Of a stretch of DNA of 64,000 nt, positions 17,312 to 25,212 are shown piece after piece. Every line of letters begins with the position of its first letter. Position 1 is the first letter of the stretch. Both the position numbers and the translations under genes were made by a program. The stretch comes from Methylotenera_A sp046594915 (GTDB lineage Bacteria > Pseudomonadota > Gammaproteobacteria > Burkholderiales > Methylophilaceae): positions 1 to 64,000 of the forward strand of contig JBKJRC010000005.1 of assembly GCA_046594915.1 (NCBI GenBank), given 5' to 3'. The notes under the pieces are model-generated. The model saw only the letters and a list, made by a program, of their open reading frames with translations. It made no database searches and was not told the origin of the DNA.

Positions 17312-17773
17312 TCACTTATTTAAAACCTCACCATTTTCATAGTTTAACTCTGATTTAAGATTGCCATCTTTATCCCACGCAAATTCTTTGCCTACCTTTT
17401 TGCCATCCATAAAATAGGATTCTGCGCGTTGTTGGCCGTTGTCAAACCATTGTTTAAATAATCCGTGTTCTCGCCCATTTTTGTAATGTGCTTCTAGTTT
17501 CATTTGGCCATTTTCGTACCATTGATTCCAAACACCATCTTCTTTGTCATCAACATAGTTGGTTTGAATTTTTTTGCGGCCACTTTCATACCAAAAAATC
17601 TCTAAGCCTTGTTTTTTGCCATTTTTAACACTCACTTCATATTTTGGATTTCCGTTATCAAATTGCTCGGTATATTTGCCTGTAAAGTTTTTTTCAAAAA
17701 AAGTTGCTGCGAAAGCGCCATTTATAGTGGCTATTAAGCATATTGCGATTAACGCTATTTTTAATAGTTTCAT
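17312..17773 (-). CDS. YwqK/MORN-repeat exported protein
   Basis: The 153-residue protein has an N-terminal signal peptide (about 1-22, ending around GAFA) and then about five repeats built on Tyr-x-x-Gly-x-x-x-x, including WYENGQMK, WFDNGQQR and YENGE. This is the MORN-like repeat of the YwqK family, often labelled toxin-antitoxin YwqK antitoxin. No partner toxin gene is adjacent, and the signal peptide suggests a periplasmic or outer-membrane location, so an antitoxin role is doubtful here. Function is unknown. It lies downstream of pqqA on the same strand, but the strong terminator between them makes a shared transcript unlikely. Confidence 0.8.
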   Translation of the reverse strand: MKLLKIALIAICLIATINGAFAATFFEKNFTGKYTEQFDNGNPKYEVSVKNGKKQGLEIFWYESGRKKIQTNYVDDKEDGVWNQWYENGQMKLEAHYKNGREHGLFKQWFDNGQQRAESYFMDGKKVGKEFAWDKDGNLKSELNYENGEVLNK

Positions 17774-17862
17774 ACAAAGTTTTAAATTGATTGATTAACG
17801 ATAGTAGAGGCAGAAAATTTAAAAGTGTTCAATTTTGATGATTAAAACCCGTTAACTAAAAC

Positions 17863-17895
17863 AAAAAAAGCCTGGTGATTACTCACCAGGCTTTT
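17863..17895 (-). terminator. Strong intrinsic terminator of pqqA
   Basis: A perfect 13-base stem (17866-17878 with 17883-17895; GCCTGGTGA core) with a 4-base loop is followed on the minus strand by seven T. It starts 19 bases after the pqqA stop codon, so pqqA should be made as a short monocistronic RNA. Confidence 0.92.
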
Positions 17896-17913
17896 AAATT
17901 AGCTAAAAGCTAA

Positions 17914-17985
17914 TTATTTATTCATTACGTACATTGTTACTTCAAAGCCAAAACGCATTTCAGTCGCTGCTGGAGTTGTCCACAT
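17914..17985 (-). CDS. pqqA: PqqA, PQQ cofactor precursor peptide (23 residues)
   Basis: The 23-residue peptide begins MWTTPAATEMRFGFEV and has the Glu15-x-x-x-Tyr19 pair, the Glu and Tyr that PqqE joins and that become the PQQ backbone. The start at 17985 is chosen because AAGGAA lies about seven bases upstream on the minus strand; the in-frame ATG at 17991 is too close to that site. PQQ is the cofactor of the methanol dehydrogenases (MxaF, XoxF). No pqqB, C, D or E gene lies nearby, so this copy stands alone; the maturation genes must be elsewhere if the organism makes PQQ. A strong terminator follows directly, consistent with high-level expression of the precursor alone. Confidence 0.93.
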   Translation of the reverse strand: MWTTPAATEMRFGFEVTMYVMNK

Positions 17986-18188
17986 GATCATTTCCTTTTC
18001 ATTTACATGCATCAGTATTGATGTGTTTGTATGATTCATATATTACAGAGTGGTTTAATTTTAGCTCTATGCAGTTGGCGTAATTAAGCCTAATGATTTT
18101 GCGTAAAAGTGAATCGAATGATAAGAATGAAACGATGGTTAATACGTATTGTCTAAATTTTTGCATTAAATAAATAATGAGGCAAACA

Positions 18189-18734
18189 ATGCATCAATTT
18201 ATATCAATCGCAGCAATTGCATTAATTAGCACACTTGCGCAAGGCGCAGAAGCGCCAATAAGCGCCGAAAATATCAAAAAAATTATGGTGGTCGATTTTG
18301 AGTTGCGTGACGTTTCGCCTTTGCCCAACGTGACGCAAGAGGTAGAACGCACTGCGTTGATTGATGCAGTGATTAAAAAAACATTAGCTGAAAATGGCTA
18401 TACAATTACTGTTGCTTGCGATGCGCTAAAAAAAGCCTCTGCACAAGGCGAAGGCTATTTGTATGACAGGCCAGAAGTTGCAGGTAAAATTGGCGGCGAT
18501 TGCGGCGCTGATTATGTGTTAATGGGGCAAACGTGGAAGCCGAGTTTTTTATTTGTTTTTCCACAAGTGCAGGTTGTGGATACACGCAAAAACTTAACGC
18601 GTGAGCAATTGGTGGTTGTGAGCCGTGCGGTGCAATTAGAGGCCTCCACTTTGGATAAAAATGTAACCGAAAATGCCGCAAAAAAATTGGCCATGCAAAT
18701 TATTGATAAACTTAAGTCGTTAAATAGCCAATAG
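18189..18734 (+). CDS. Secreted protein of unknown function (DUF2380/DUF3280-like)
   Basis: The 181-residue protein has a signal peptide (about 1-20, ending near AQGAEA). The mature part starts with a beta strand (IMVVDFELRD), continues with a helix region (LIDAVIKKTLAENGY) and has two Cys (in VACDAL and GGDCGADYVLMG). The pattern resembles small secreted DUF2380/DUF3280-type proteins found in methylotrophs; this family call is from memory. I prefer the ATG at 18189 because GAGG lies six bases before it; an in-frame ATG at 18177 has no such site. The gene is divergent from pqqA, with a 203-base shared spacer. Function is unknown; a link to quinoprotein metabolism is only suggested by position. 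Confidence 0.7.
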   Translation: MHQFISIAAIALISTLAQGAEAPISAENIKKIMVVDFELRDVSPLPNVTQEVERTALIDAVIKKTLAENGYTITVACDALKKASAQGEGYLYDRPEVAGKIGGDCGADYVLMGQTWKPSFLFVFPQVQVVDTRKNLTREQLVVVSRAVQLEASTLDKNVTENAAKKLAMQIIDKLKSLNSQ

Positions 18735-18764
18735 GATTTTTTGATCAATAAAAAAGGAATGCTT

Positions 18765-19457
18765 ATGTCAACTTATACCGTTTTAATCACCGGAGCGAAC
18801 CGCGGCTTGGGGCTGGAATTTGCAACACAATATGCGAATGATGGTTGGCATGTTCTGGCCTGCTGCCGCGACCCAGAATCGGCCAGCGAATTGCAAACAC
18901 TTAGAAACACATATAGTAATGTACAAATATTTGGCCTAGATGTCGGTAATTTTGATCAAATTGATGCGCTGGCTTTGCAGTTAAAAAATCAACCAATTGA
19001 TGTATTAATCAATAACGCAGGCGTTTATCCGCCCAGCTCATTTGGCGATAGCAATTATGAAAAATGGGCGCTAGCGTTTAAAGTAAACGCCATGGCTTCG
19101 CTTAAAATGGCAGAGGCATTTGTGCAGCATATTGCGAAAAGTCAGCTTAAAAAAATGGCTACTCTCAGTAGCAAAATGGGCAGTGTTGATGACAATACCA
19201 GCGGCGAAAGTTATATTTACCGCAGTAGTAAAACCGCGGTCAATATGGTGATGAAAAGTTTGTCGATTGATTTAAAGCCTTATGGCATCAGTGTTGTGAC
19301 GTTGCATCCTGGCTGGGTGCAAACCGACATGGGTGGCCCCAATGGCCTGATTGATGCGCAAACCAGCGTTGCAGGATTGCGCGAAGTCATTAATCAATTA
19401 AGTTTAGACAATTCGGGTCAATTTATTGCGTTTGATGGCAAAGCCATTGCTTGGTGA
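18765..19457 (+). CDS. Short-chain dehydrogenase/reductase
   Basis: This 230-residue SDR enzyme has the Rossmann motif TGANRGLG near the N-terminus, NNAG (in LINNAGVYPP) and the catalytic Ser...Tyr-x-x-x-Lys set (SSKMGS, then YRSSK). It resembles the C-factor/sniffer-like subgroup that binds NAD(P). The start at 18765 has AAGGA six bases upstream, whereas the in-frame TTG at 18741 does not. Substrate cannot be told from sequence. It follows the secreted protein gene by 30 bases and may be co-transcribed with it. Confidence 0.85.
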   Translation: MSTYTVLITGANRGLGLEFATQYANDGWHVLACCRDPESASELQTLRNTYSNVQIFGLDVGNFDQIDALALQLKNQPIDVLINNAGVYPPSSFGDSNYEKWALAFKVNAMASLKMAEAFVQHIAKSQLKKMATLSSKMGSVDDNTSGESYIYRSSKTAVNMVMKSLSIDLKPYGISVVTLHPGWVQTDMGGPNGLIDAQTSVAGLREVINQLSLDNSGQFIAFDGKAIAW

Positions 19458-19490
19458 TCACTAGTTATTAATAATTTGCTTTATCAATAA

Positions 19491-20648
19491 TTACAATGAT
19501 TTAAACGGTACGCGTTCTTCAAGTTCGCTGGTATAAGCAGCAACGCCCTCGCCTTCGCGATTTAAAAATTGTTGAATCGCTTTTTTAAAATCTGGATGTG
19601 CAATTTTGTGATACGAACAAGTGGGGCGCGGCTCAAACCCCCGCGCTAATTTATGTTCACCTTGCGCGCCACCTTCAAAATATTCAATTTTTTCTGCCAT
19701 ACAAAATTGCTGCGCCTGATAATAACACAGTTCAAAATGTAGCCCAGAGACAAACTGCGTTGCACCCCAATAGCGGCCATATAAAGTATGCCTATTATAG
19801 ATATTCAGCGTGCTGGCAATCGGTTTTCCGTCAATTTCCGCCACAATCAGTAAAATATGCTGCGGCATATTTTTGCCAATGTCGCAAAAAAACTGTTGCG
19901 TTAAATATGGCGTAGAGTGGTGTTCGCGATAAGTATTGCTGTAACACTGATAGAAAAAATCCCAATCTTGTCTGGTCGCTTCAGTGCCTTTTATGTGCCT
20001 GCAAATCACACCCGCTTGCACTATTTTTTTGCGTTCCTGATGGATTTTTTTGCGCTTATCATGGCTTAAAGTCGCTAAAAAATCGTCAAAATCGCGATAG
20101 TTTTTATTCTGCCACCTAAACTGCACGCCAGTGCGCTTTAACCAACCCGCTTTTTCTAACGGTAAGGCATCGACATCATTAGGAAATAGCACATGCGCGC
20201 TGGATAAATCATGCTGATGTAGCATATTTTCTAACGCCTCAATCATTAATAACTGCACTTTTGGCTGCTGGCTCAATAACCGATTGCTAGTAATGGGTGA
20301 AAATGGAATGGCAGATAATAATTTTGGGTAATAATTAAGTCCGCTGCGTTGATACGCGTCTGCCCATGCCCAATCAAACACATATTCGCCATAAGAATGG
20401 CTTTTTAAATACAGTGGCATTGCGCCAACCAAGCGATTGTTTTGCGTGACGATTAATGGATGCGGCATCCAGCCTGTGCCGTTACCCACCGAGCCGGAAT
20501 TTTCTAGTGCGCTTAAAAATGCATGGCTAAGCAGTGGCGTGCCATCGGTTAATGCATCCCATTCATCCGCTGCAATCTCATTGATGCTGCTGATGATTTC
20601 GGCACGAAATTCTTGTGCGTTGATGCTTGTATCTTGTGGGCGCGTCAT
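19491..20648 (-). CDS. GNAT/FemAB-like N-acyltransferase (COG3146 type)
   Basis: The 385-residue protein matches the predicted N-acyltransferase family (PF04339, FemAB_like). Visible family features are WDALTDGTPLLSHAFL near the N-terminus, the DKRKKIHQERKK segment in the middle, and FEGGAQGEHKLARGFEPRPTCSYH near the C-terminus. Family members are cytoplasmic and related to peptidoglycan-bridge aminoacyltransferases, but their substrate is not established. It is convergent with the SDR gene. Confidence 0.85.
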   Translation of the reverse strand: MTRPQDTSINAQEFRAEIISSINEIAADEWDALTDGTPLLSHAFLSALENSGSVGNGTGWMPHPLIVTQNNRLVGAMPLYLKSHSYGEYVFDWAWADAYQRSGLNYYPKLLSAIPFSPITSNRLLSQQPKVQLLMIEALENMLHQHDLSSAHVLFPNDVDALPLEKAGWLKRTGVQFRWQNKNYRDFDDFLATLSHDKRKKIHQERKKIVQAGVICRHIKGTEATRQDWDFFYQCYSNTYREHHSTPYLTQQFFCDIGKNMPQHILLIVAEIDGKPIASTLNIYNRHTLYGRYWGATQFVSGLHFELCYYQAQQFCMAEKIEYFEGGAQGEHKLARGFEPRPTCSYHKIAHPDFKKAIQQFLNREGEGVAAYTSELEERVPFKSL

Positions 20649-20739
20649 GGCAATACTTTTAACCTATTTAAAATAGTTTATCAATCGTATTCGGTGGGAG
20701 TGATAATGCAGCCATTCGTTTAAACAAAAAAACAAATTA

Positions 20740-20772
20740 AAAAAGTTAACCTCATTTATTGGTTAACTTTTT
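20740..20772 (-). terminator. Hairpin terminator of the EF-hand gene
   Basis: Perfect 12-base arms AAAAAGTTAACC and GGTTAACTTTTT flank a 9-base loop, and the minus-strand product ends in a T run. It lies 15 bases beyond the stop codon of the EF-hand gene. Confidence 0.8.
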
Positions 20773-20787
20773 AGTGGCTCGCGTAGA

Positions 20788-21366
20788 TTAGATAGGACGT
20801 TTTCGGGTATTTGAGGCTTCTTTGTTGGCTTTGGATTTACTTTTATTTTTGATTTCTGCTTCTGCATCTAAAATTTTCTGCGCTTCCATTTTAGCTGCTG
20901 CTGCTTTTTGACGTTCAATGGATTTTGCCTGCGCCAGCTCTAATTCTTCTAGCGTAATCACGTTATTTTCATCCACATCCACAAAGTTAAAATGACGCGC
21001 GATTTGCGGCAGGCATAATGTGGCTTCTTCGCGATCAATCGAATCATCGTTATCTTTATTACAATCGTTAAACCTGGCTTGTACGCTATCTTTCATGGCT
21101 TTGCGTTTTTGCTCAATTTGCGCATGTTCTGGGTCTGTCGACTTTGCATAATCGTCCAACGCTTTGCGCAAACGCGCTCTGTCATCTGGGCTAAAGTTAT
21201 GTTCTAAGGTTTTTTCTAAACCATTTTCATCCGTCTGTTCTAAATACGCTTTTTCTTCCCCTGATAAAAGATTTTTATCCTCTGCCAGCACAGGCGCAGC
21301 AAGCAAATTGCCAAACAATGCCAACAAAGTGAGTGTGGGAGTTAAATAATGTAGGTTTACAAACAT
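20788..21366 (-). CDS. Exported EF-hand calcium-binding protein
   Basis: The 192-residue protein has a signal peptide (about 1-28, ending VLAED) and two adjacent EF-hand loops, residues 103-114 (NKDNDDSIDREE) and 130-141 (DVDENNVITLEE), both with acidic positions 1, 3, 5 and 12 largely kept. A Lys/Ala/Glu-rich helical tail follows (about 143-192) and ends in many Lys and Ser residues. It should bind calcium in the periplasm; partners are unknown. It is divergent from the ompR gene. Confidence 0.8.
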   Translation of the reverse strand: MFVNLHYLTPTLTLLALFGNLLAAPVLAEDKNLLSGEEKAYLEQTDENGLEKTLEHNFSPDDRARLRKALDDYAKSTDPEHAQIEQKRKAMKDSVQARFNDCNKDNDDSIDREEATLCLPQIARHFNFVDVDENNVITLEELELAQAKSIERQKAAAAKMEAQKILDAEAEIKNKSKSKANKEASNTRKRPI

Positions 21367-21649
21367 TGTTTAATGAATTTTCATTCTTTCTACTGTTTTT
21401 TTGCTGATAAAACTGATTAACCAGCACAGAAATGCAATCATGAATCAGCATTGTTAATGCATTGTTTCACGAAATCCAATAATTGTAACTATTTGTAACA
21501 ACAGCGTTTTATGCTTTATAGACGCGTTTAATGACCGAAAAGTTTTTACAATTCTAGATTTATTCAGCCTTAAAACATATACTACATAATTAGTAATATT
21601 ATGTTGCTATGTTAAACCGTAGCGCTTTAATCATAGCGAGAGTGTAACG

Positions 21650-22375
21650 ATGGCTGAAAATAGCAAAAATATATTAATGGTAGATGACGATATGCGTATG
21701 CGCGAGTTGCTGCAACGCTATTTGACCGAGCAAGGCTTTAATATTAAAACGGTATCTGATTCAAAAGAAATGGACGCCATATTAACAACGGAGACGTTTG
21801 ATTTATTGGTGCTGGATTTAATGTTGCCAGGCGAAGATGGTTTGGCCATTTGCCGGCGCCTGCGTGGTAATAAATTTACCACGCCAATTATTATGTTAAC
21901 CGCGCGTGGTGATGAAGTGGACAGGATTATAGGCCTGGAAATGGGTGCAGATGATTATTTACCCAAACCGTTTAACCCGCGCGAATTACTGGCGCGTATT
22001 AACGCGGTATTACGCCGCCATGAACATAATCCAGAAGCTGAAAACACAGGTAAATTAGAAACCTTTGCGTTTGGTGAGTTTGTGTTTGATCCTTCCAGCC
22101 GCAGCCTTAGTCGCAATGGCATGCCGATTACCATTACCAGCGGTGAATTTGCCTTGTTGAAAGTGTTTACTGAACACCCGCGCCAGCCACTTTCGCGTGA
22201 CCGCCTGATGCAATTAGCACGCGGGCGTGAGTTAGATGTGTTTGATCGCAGCATTGATGTGCAAGTCTCACGTTTACGCCGAATTGTAGAGCCTGATCCG
22301 TCACATCCGCGCTATCTACAAACCATGTGGGGCTTTGGTTACGTGTTCATTCCTGATGGCGAAGCATCGCACTAA
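21650..22375 (+). CDS. ompR: OmpR-family response regulator
   Basis: The 241-residue protein has an N-terminal receiver (acid pocket Asp12-Asp13, phosphorylation site Asp56 in LVLDLMLPGEDG, Lys in YLPKPF) and a C-terminal winged helix of the OmpR/PhoB type (about 135-235). The linker and the WGFGYVFIPDG end are typical of OmpR in betaproteobacteria. It is followed 50 bases later by its EnvZ-like kinase. Regulon is not visible here; OmpR systems usually respond to osmotic or envelope conditions. Confidence 0.93.
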   Translation: MAENSKNILMVDDDMRMRELLQRYLTEQGFNIKTVSDSKEMDAILTTETFDLLVLDLMLPGEDGLAICRRLRGNKFTTPIIMLTARGDEVDRIIGLEMGADDYLPKPFNPRELLARINAVLRRHEHNPEAENTGKLETFAFGEFVFDPSSRSLSRNGMPITITSGEFALLKVFTEHPRQPLSRDRLMQLARGRELDVFDRSIDVQVSRLRRIVEPDPSHPRYLQTMWGFGYVFIPDGEASH

Positions 22376-22425
22376 TTGACTTAACCATAATTCTAGTGAA
22401 ATATTTAATTCATTAATTCATCGCA

Positions 22426-23736
22426 TTGAGATTTCTACCTCGCAGACTGCTTTCACGCTTAATGTTGCTTATCGCCATCTTACTGGCGGTAAGTATTTAT
22501 GCATCGCTCAAGATTTTTGATTATTTTGATCGAGAGCCCCGCGCCACCACGGCCGCATTACAAGCTGTTACTATTGTTAACTACACTCGCGCTTCTCTTA
22601 TTGCATCACACGAAAACCGCCGTTTAGCATTGTTATCCGAATTATCAGGCCGCGAAGGTGTACGCGTGTATGCGGCTGATTTTTTAGAAGATATTGAACC
22701 GCTACCTAAAGACCCGTTTATTAATTTAATCGCCGAAAAAATCCGTGAGCGCCTGGGCGTAGAAACGATTATTACCGTTAATCATTACGGCATTCCAGGT
22801 TTGTGGATTAGCTTTAATGTGGAATTAGACGACTTTTGGGTAGTGATTCCAAAAATTCAGGTGGATAGGCCTTTCCCCTGGCACTGGCTTGGCTGGGGCG
22901 CTGTGGTTGGCTTGCTATCACTACTGGGAGCTTACTTAATTGCCGCGCGCATTAATCGACCACTTAGTTTGCTGGTGCATGCCGCCGATCGATTGCGTAA
23001 CGGAGAACCTGCGCCCCGTTTACCAGAAGACAGTGTAGACGAACTGCGTGAAGTAAGCCGCACTTTTAACGAAATGGCAGAATCCTTAGTGCGACTGGAT
23101 AACGAACGTACATTGTTGCTGGCTGGCGTTTCGCATGATATTCGCACGCCGCTGGCAAGGCTAAGGCTAGCCGTTGAGATGTTGCCCGAAGACGGCTGCA
23201 ACAGCCTGAAAGCGGGCATGATTGAAGACATTGCCGACATGGATAATATCATCCATCAATTTTTAGATTTTGTGCGCGGCGTAGAGGGCGAGCCCACCAA
23301 AATGATGGATATTAATAGCTTATTACGCGCACTTGCTGAACGCCAAGCCCGAGCAGGACGCGACCTTAAACTAAATTTAACCTCTACTTATTTTATTCCG
23401 TTACGGCCTTTGGCCATGCAGCGTTTGCTAGATAACTTAGTTGGTAATGCGTATGCTTATTCAAAAGGCGAGGTAGAAGTAAGCAGTAAAATCACCGCCG
23501 AAAAAATCGTGATCAGTGTGCTGGATAACGGCCCAGGCATTCCACCAGAACATGCGGAGCGCTTACTGCGCCCATTTGAACGCATGGACAGCGCACGTAA
23601 TAAAAATGAAGGTGGCAGCGGCTTAGGTTTGGCTATTTGCAACCGCATCGCTAAACTGCATCGCGGCAGTTTAGCGTTAGTGAATCGTCCGCAAGGCGGC
23701 TTAGAAGCGAGATTAACGCTGCCGATTCAAAATTAA
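22426..23736 (+). CDS. envZ: EnvZ-like sensor histidine kinase
   Basis: The 436-residue kinase has two membrane segments (about 10-28 and 150-170) around a periplasmic domain, a HAMP region (about 172-225), an H-box GVSHDIRTPLARLR with the phospho-acceptor His, and an HATPase domain with N box (LLDNLVGNAYAYS), DNGPGIPP and GGSGLGLAI. It starts with TTG; no upstream ATG in frame gives a better N-terminus. Its stop codon directly abuts the convergent cysG stop codon with no spacer. Confidence 0.92.
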   Translation: MRFLPRRLLSRLMLLIAILLAVSIYASLKIFDYFDREPRATTAALQAVTIVNYTRASLIASHENRRLALLSELSGREGVRVYAADFLEDIEPLPKDPFINLIAEKIRERLGVETIITVNHYGIPGLWISFNVELDDFWVVIPKIQVDRPFPWHWLGWGAVVGLLSLLGAYLIAARINRPLSLLVHAADRLRNGEPAPRLPEDSVDELREVSRTFNEMAESLVRLDNERTLLLAGVSHDIRTPLARLRLAVEMLPEDGCNSLKAGMIEDIADMDNIIHQFLDFVRGVEGEPTKMMDINSLLRALAERQARAGRDLKLNLTSTYFIPLRPLAMQRLLDNLVGNAYAYSKGEVEVSSKITAEKIVISVLDNGPGIPPEHAERLLRPFERMDSARNKNEGGSGLGLAICNRIAKLHRGSLALVNRPQGGLEARLTLPIQN

Positions 23737-25140
23737 TTAACTGTTTGGCTTAAACCAGTTTAATTTTTCGCGTAATTGCACCACTTCACCAATAATCGTC
23801 AAACACGGGGGTTTCATCTCAGCTAGCGCTACTTTTTCAGCTAAATCTGCCAAAGTAGATGTGACTACTCTTTGGCGCTGTGTAGTTCCTTGTTGTACAA
23901 CGGCAACGGGCATGCTGGCTGAAACGCCATGTTCTATTAATTTTTCACAAATTTCTTTTAAACCGACCAAACCCATGTAAATCACCACAGTTTGACGCGG
24001 ACGCGACATTGCGACCCAATCTAAATCTAATGTGAGCTCTTTATTCGCGTTGGCTTTCAAATGGCCTGTAATAAACAAACAAGCCTGCGCATAATCACGA
24101 TGCGTTAATGGAATGCCCGCATAACTGGAAACACCATTGGCGGCGGTAATGCCAGGCACCACTTGAAACGGTACGCCGTGCGCCATTAGCGTTTCAATCT
24201 CTTCGCCGCCGCGGCCAAATATAAATGGATCACCACCTTTTAAGCGCAACACGCGTTTGCCTTGCAAGGCTAACTTGGCTAACAGTTCGTTGATTTCTTC
24301 CTGCGGCATGGTGTGCTGGTCGCGCGATTTACCCACATAAATCAGTTCAGCATCGCGACGCACCAGCTCCATCACCTCAGGGCTCACCAATTTATCGTAC
24401 ACGCAAACATCGCATTGCTGCATCAATCTTAACGCCCTAAAAGTGAGTAAATCTGGGTCACCTGGCCCGCCGCCAACTAAAAAAACTTCACCTTTATTTG
24501 TCGTCGCATCGGCATTGTCTAAAATATTTTGCAACAACTCACGCGCCGCTTGCTCTTGTCCAGACAACACGCGCTCCACCATCGGGCCTTGCAACACACC
24601 CTCCCAAAAACGGCGGCGTAACTGGGTGGTGGCAAACTTAACCTTCACTTGCTCACGAAATTCACCCGCAATAGTGGCGATTCTGCCATAAGTAGCGGGC
24701 AGCATGGTTTCAATTTTGGTGCGAATATAGCGCGCTAGTACAGGCGCGTTGCCTTCAGATGAAATCGCAATCACCACCGGGCTGCGATCAATAATCGAAC
24801 CCATGGTAAACGTGCATAAATCAGGCGCATCCACCACGTTTACAGGAATATTTTGCGCTTTTGCCGCAATTGAAACCGCCATATTAACCGCCAAATCATC
24901 GGTTGCCGCAATCACCATGCAAGCGCCTGTTAACTGGCTTGGCTCAAAATGAGCTTTGATATAGTTTATCTTGTTTGCACTGGCTAAATCTTGCAGTTCG
25001 TGGCAGATTTCTGGCGAATAAATGGTGATTGCTGCGCTGGCTTTGAGCAACATGCTCACTTTTCGCATTGCAACATCACCACCACCGATCACCACACAGT
25101 GACGATTGTTGATATTAAAAAAGATTGGAAGCGCTTGCAT
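23737..25140 (-). CDS. cysG: Siroheme synthase CysG
   Basis: The 467-residue trifunctional enzyme has an N-terminal NAD-binding precorrin-2 dehydrogenase/ferrochelatase half (VIGGGDVAMRK; residues 1-about 205) and a C-terminal uroporphyrinogen-III methyltransferase half (VGGGPGDPDLLT at about 220, then RLKGGDPFIFGRGGEE). It makes siroheme, the cofactor of sulfite and nitrite reductases, from uroporphyrinogen III. Length is normal for a fused CysG. Confidence 0.95.
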   Translation of the reverse strand: MQALPIFFNINNRHCVVIGGGDVAMRKVSMLLKASAAITIYSPEICHELQDLASANKINYIKAHFEPSQLTGACMVIAATDDLAVNMAVSIAAKAQNIPVNVVDAPDLCTFTMGSIIDRSPVVIAISSEGNAPVLARYIRTKIETMLPATYGRIATIAGEFREQVKVKFATTQLRRRFWEGVLQGPMVERVLSGQEQAARELLQNILDNADATTNKGEVFLVGGGPGDPDLLTFRALRLMQQCDVCVYDKLVSPEVMELVRRDAELIYVGKSRDQHTMPQEEINELLAKLALQGKRVLRLKGGDPFIFGRGGEEIETLMAHGVPFQVVPGITAANGVSSYAGIPLTHRDYAQACLFITGHLKANANKELTLDLDWVAMSRPRQTVVIYMGLVGLKEICEKLIEHGVSASMPVAVVQQGTTQRQRVVTSTLADLAEKVALAEMKPPCLTIIGEVVQLREKLNWFKPNS

Positions 25141-25212
25141 AAACAGTTCGATTTAAAGGTTTAGCCTATTTTACCTTGCGCAATGTAAATACGCTAAAAT
25201 TATGCTTTGCAA

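Noticed and set aside
17312..17985. Toxin-antitoxin pair formed by the YwqK protein and the small gene next to it
   Set aside because: The small gene is clearly pqqA, and a strong terminator separates the two.
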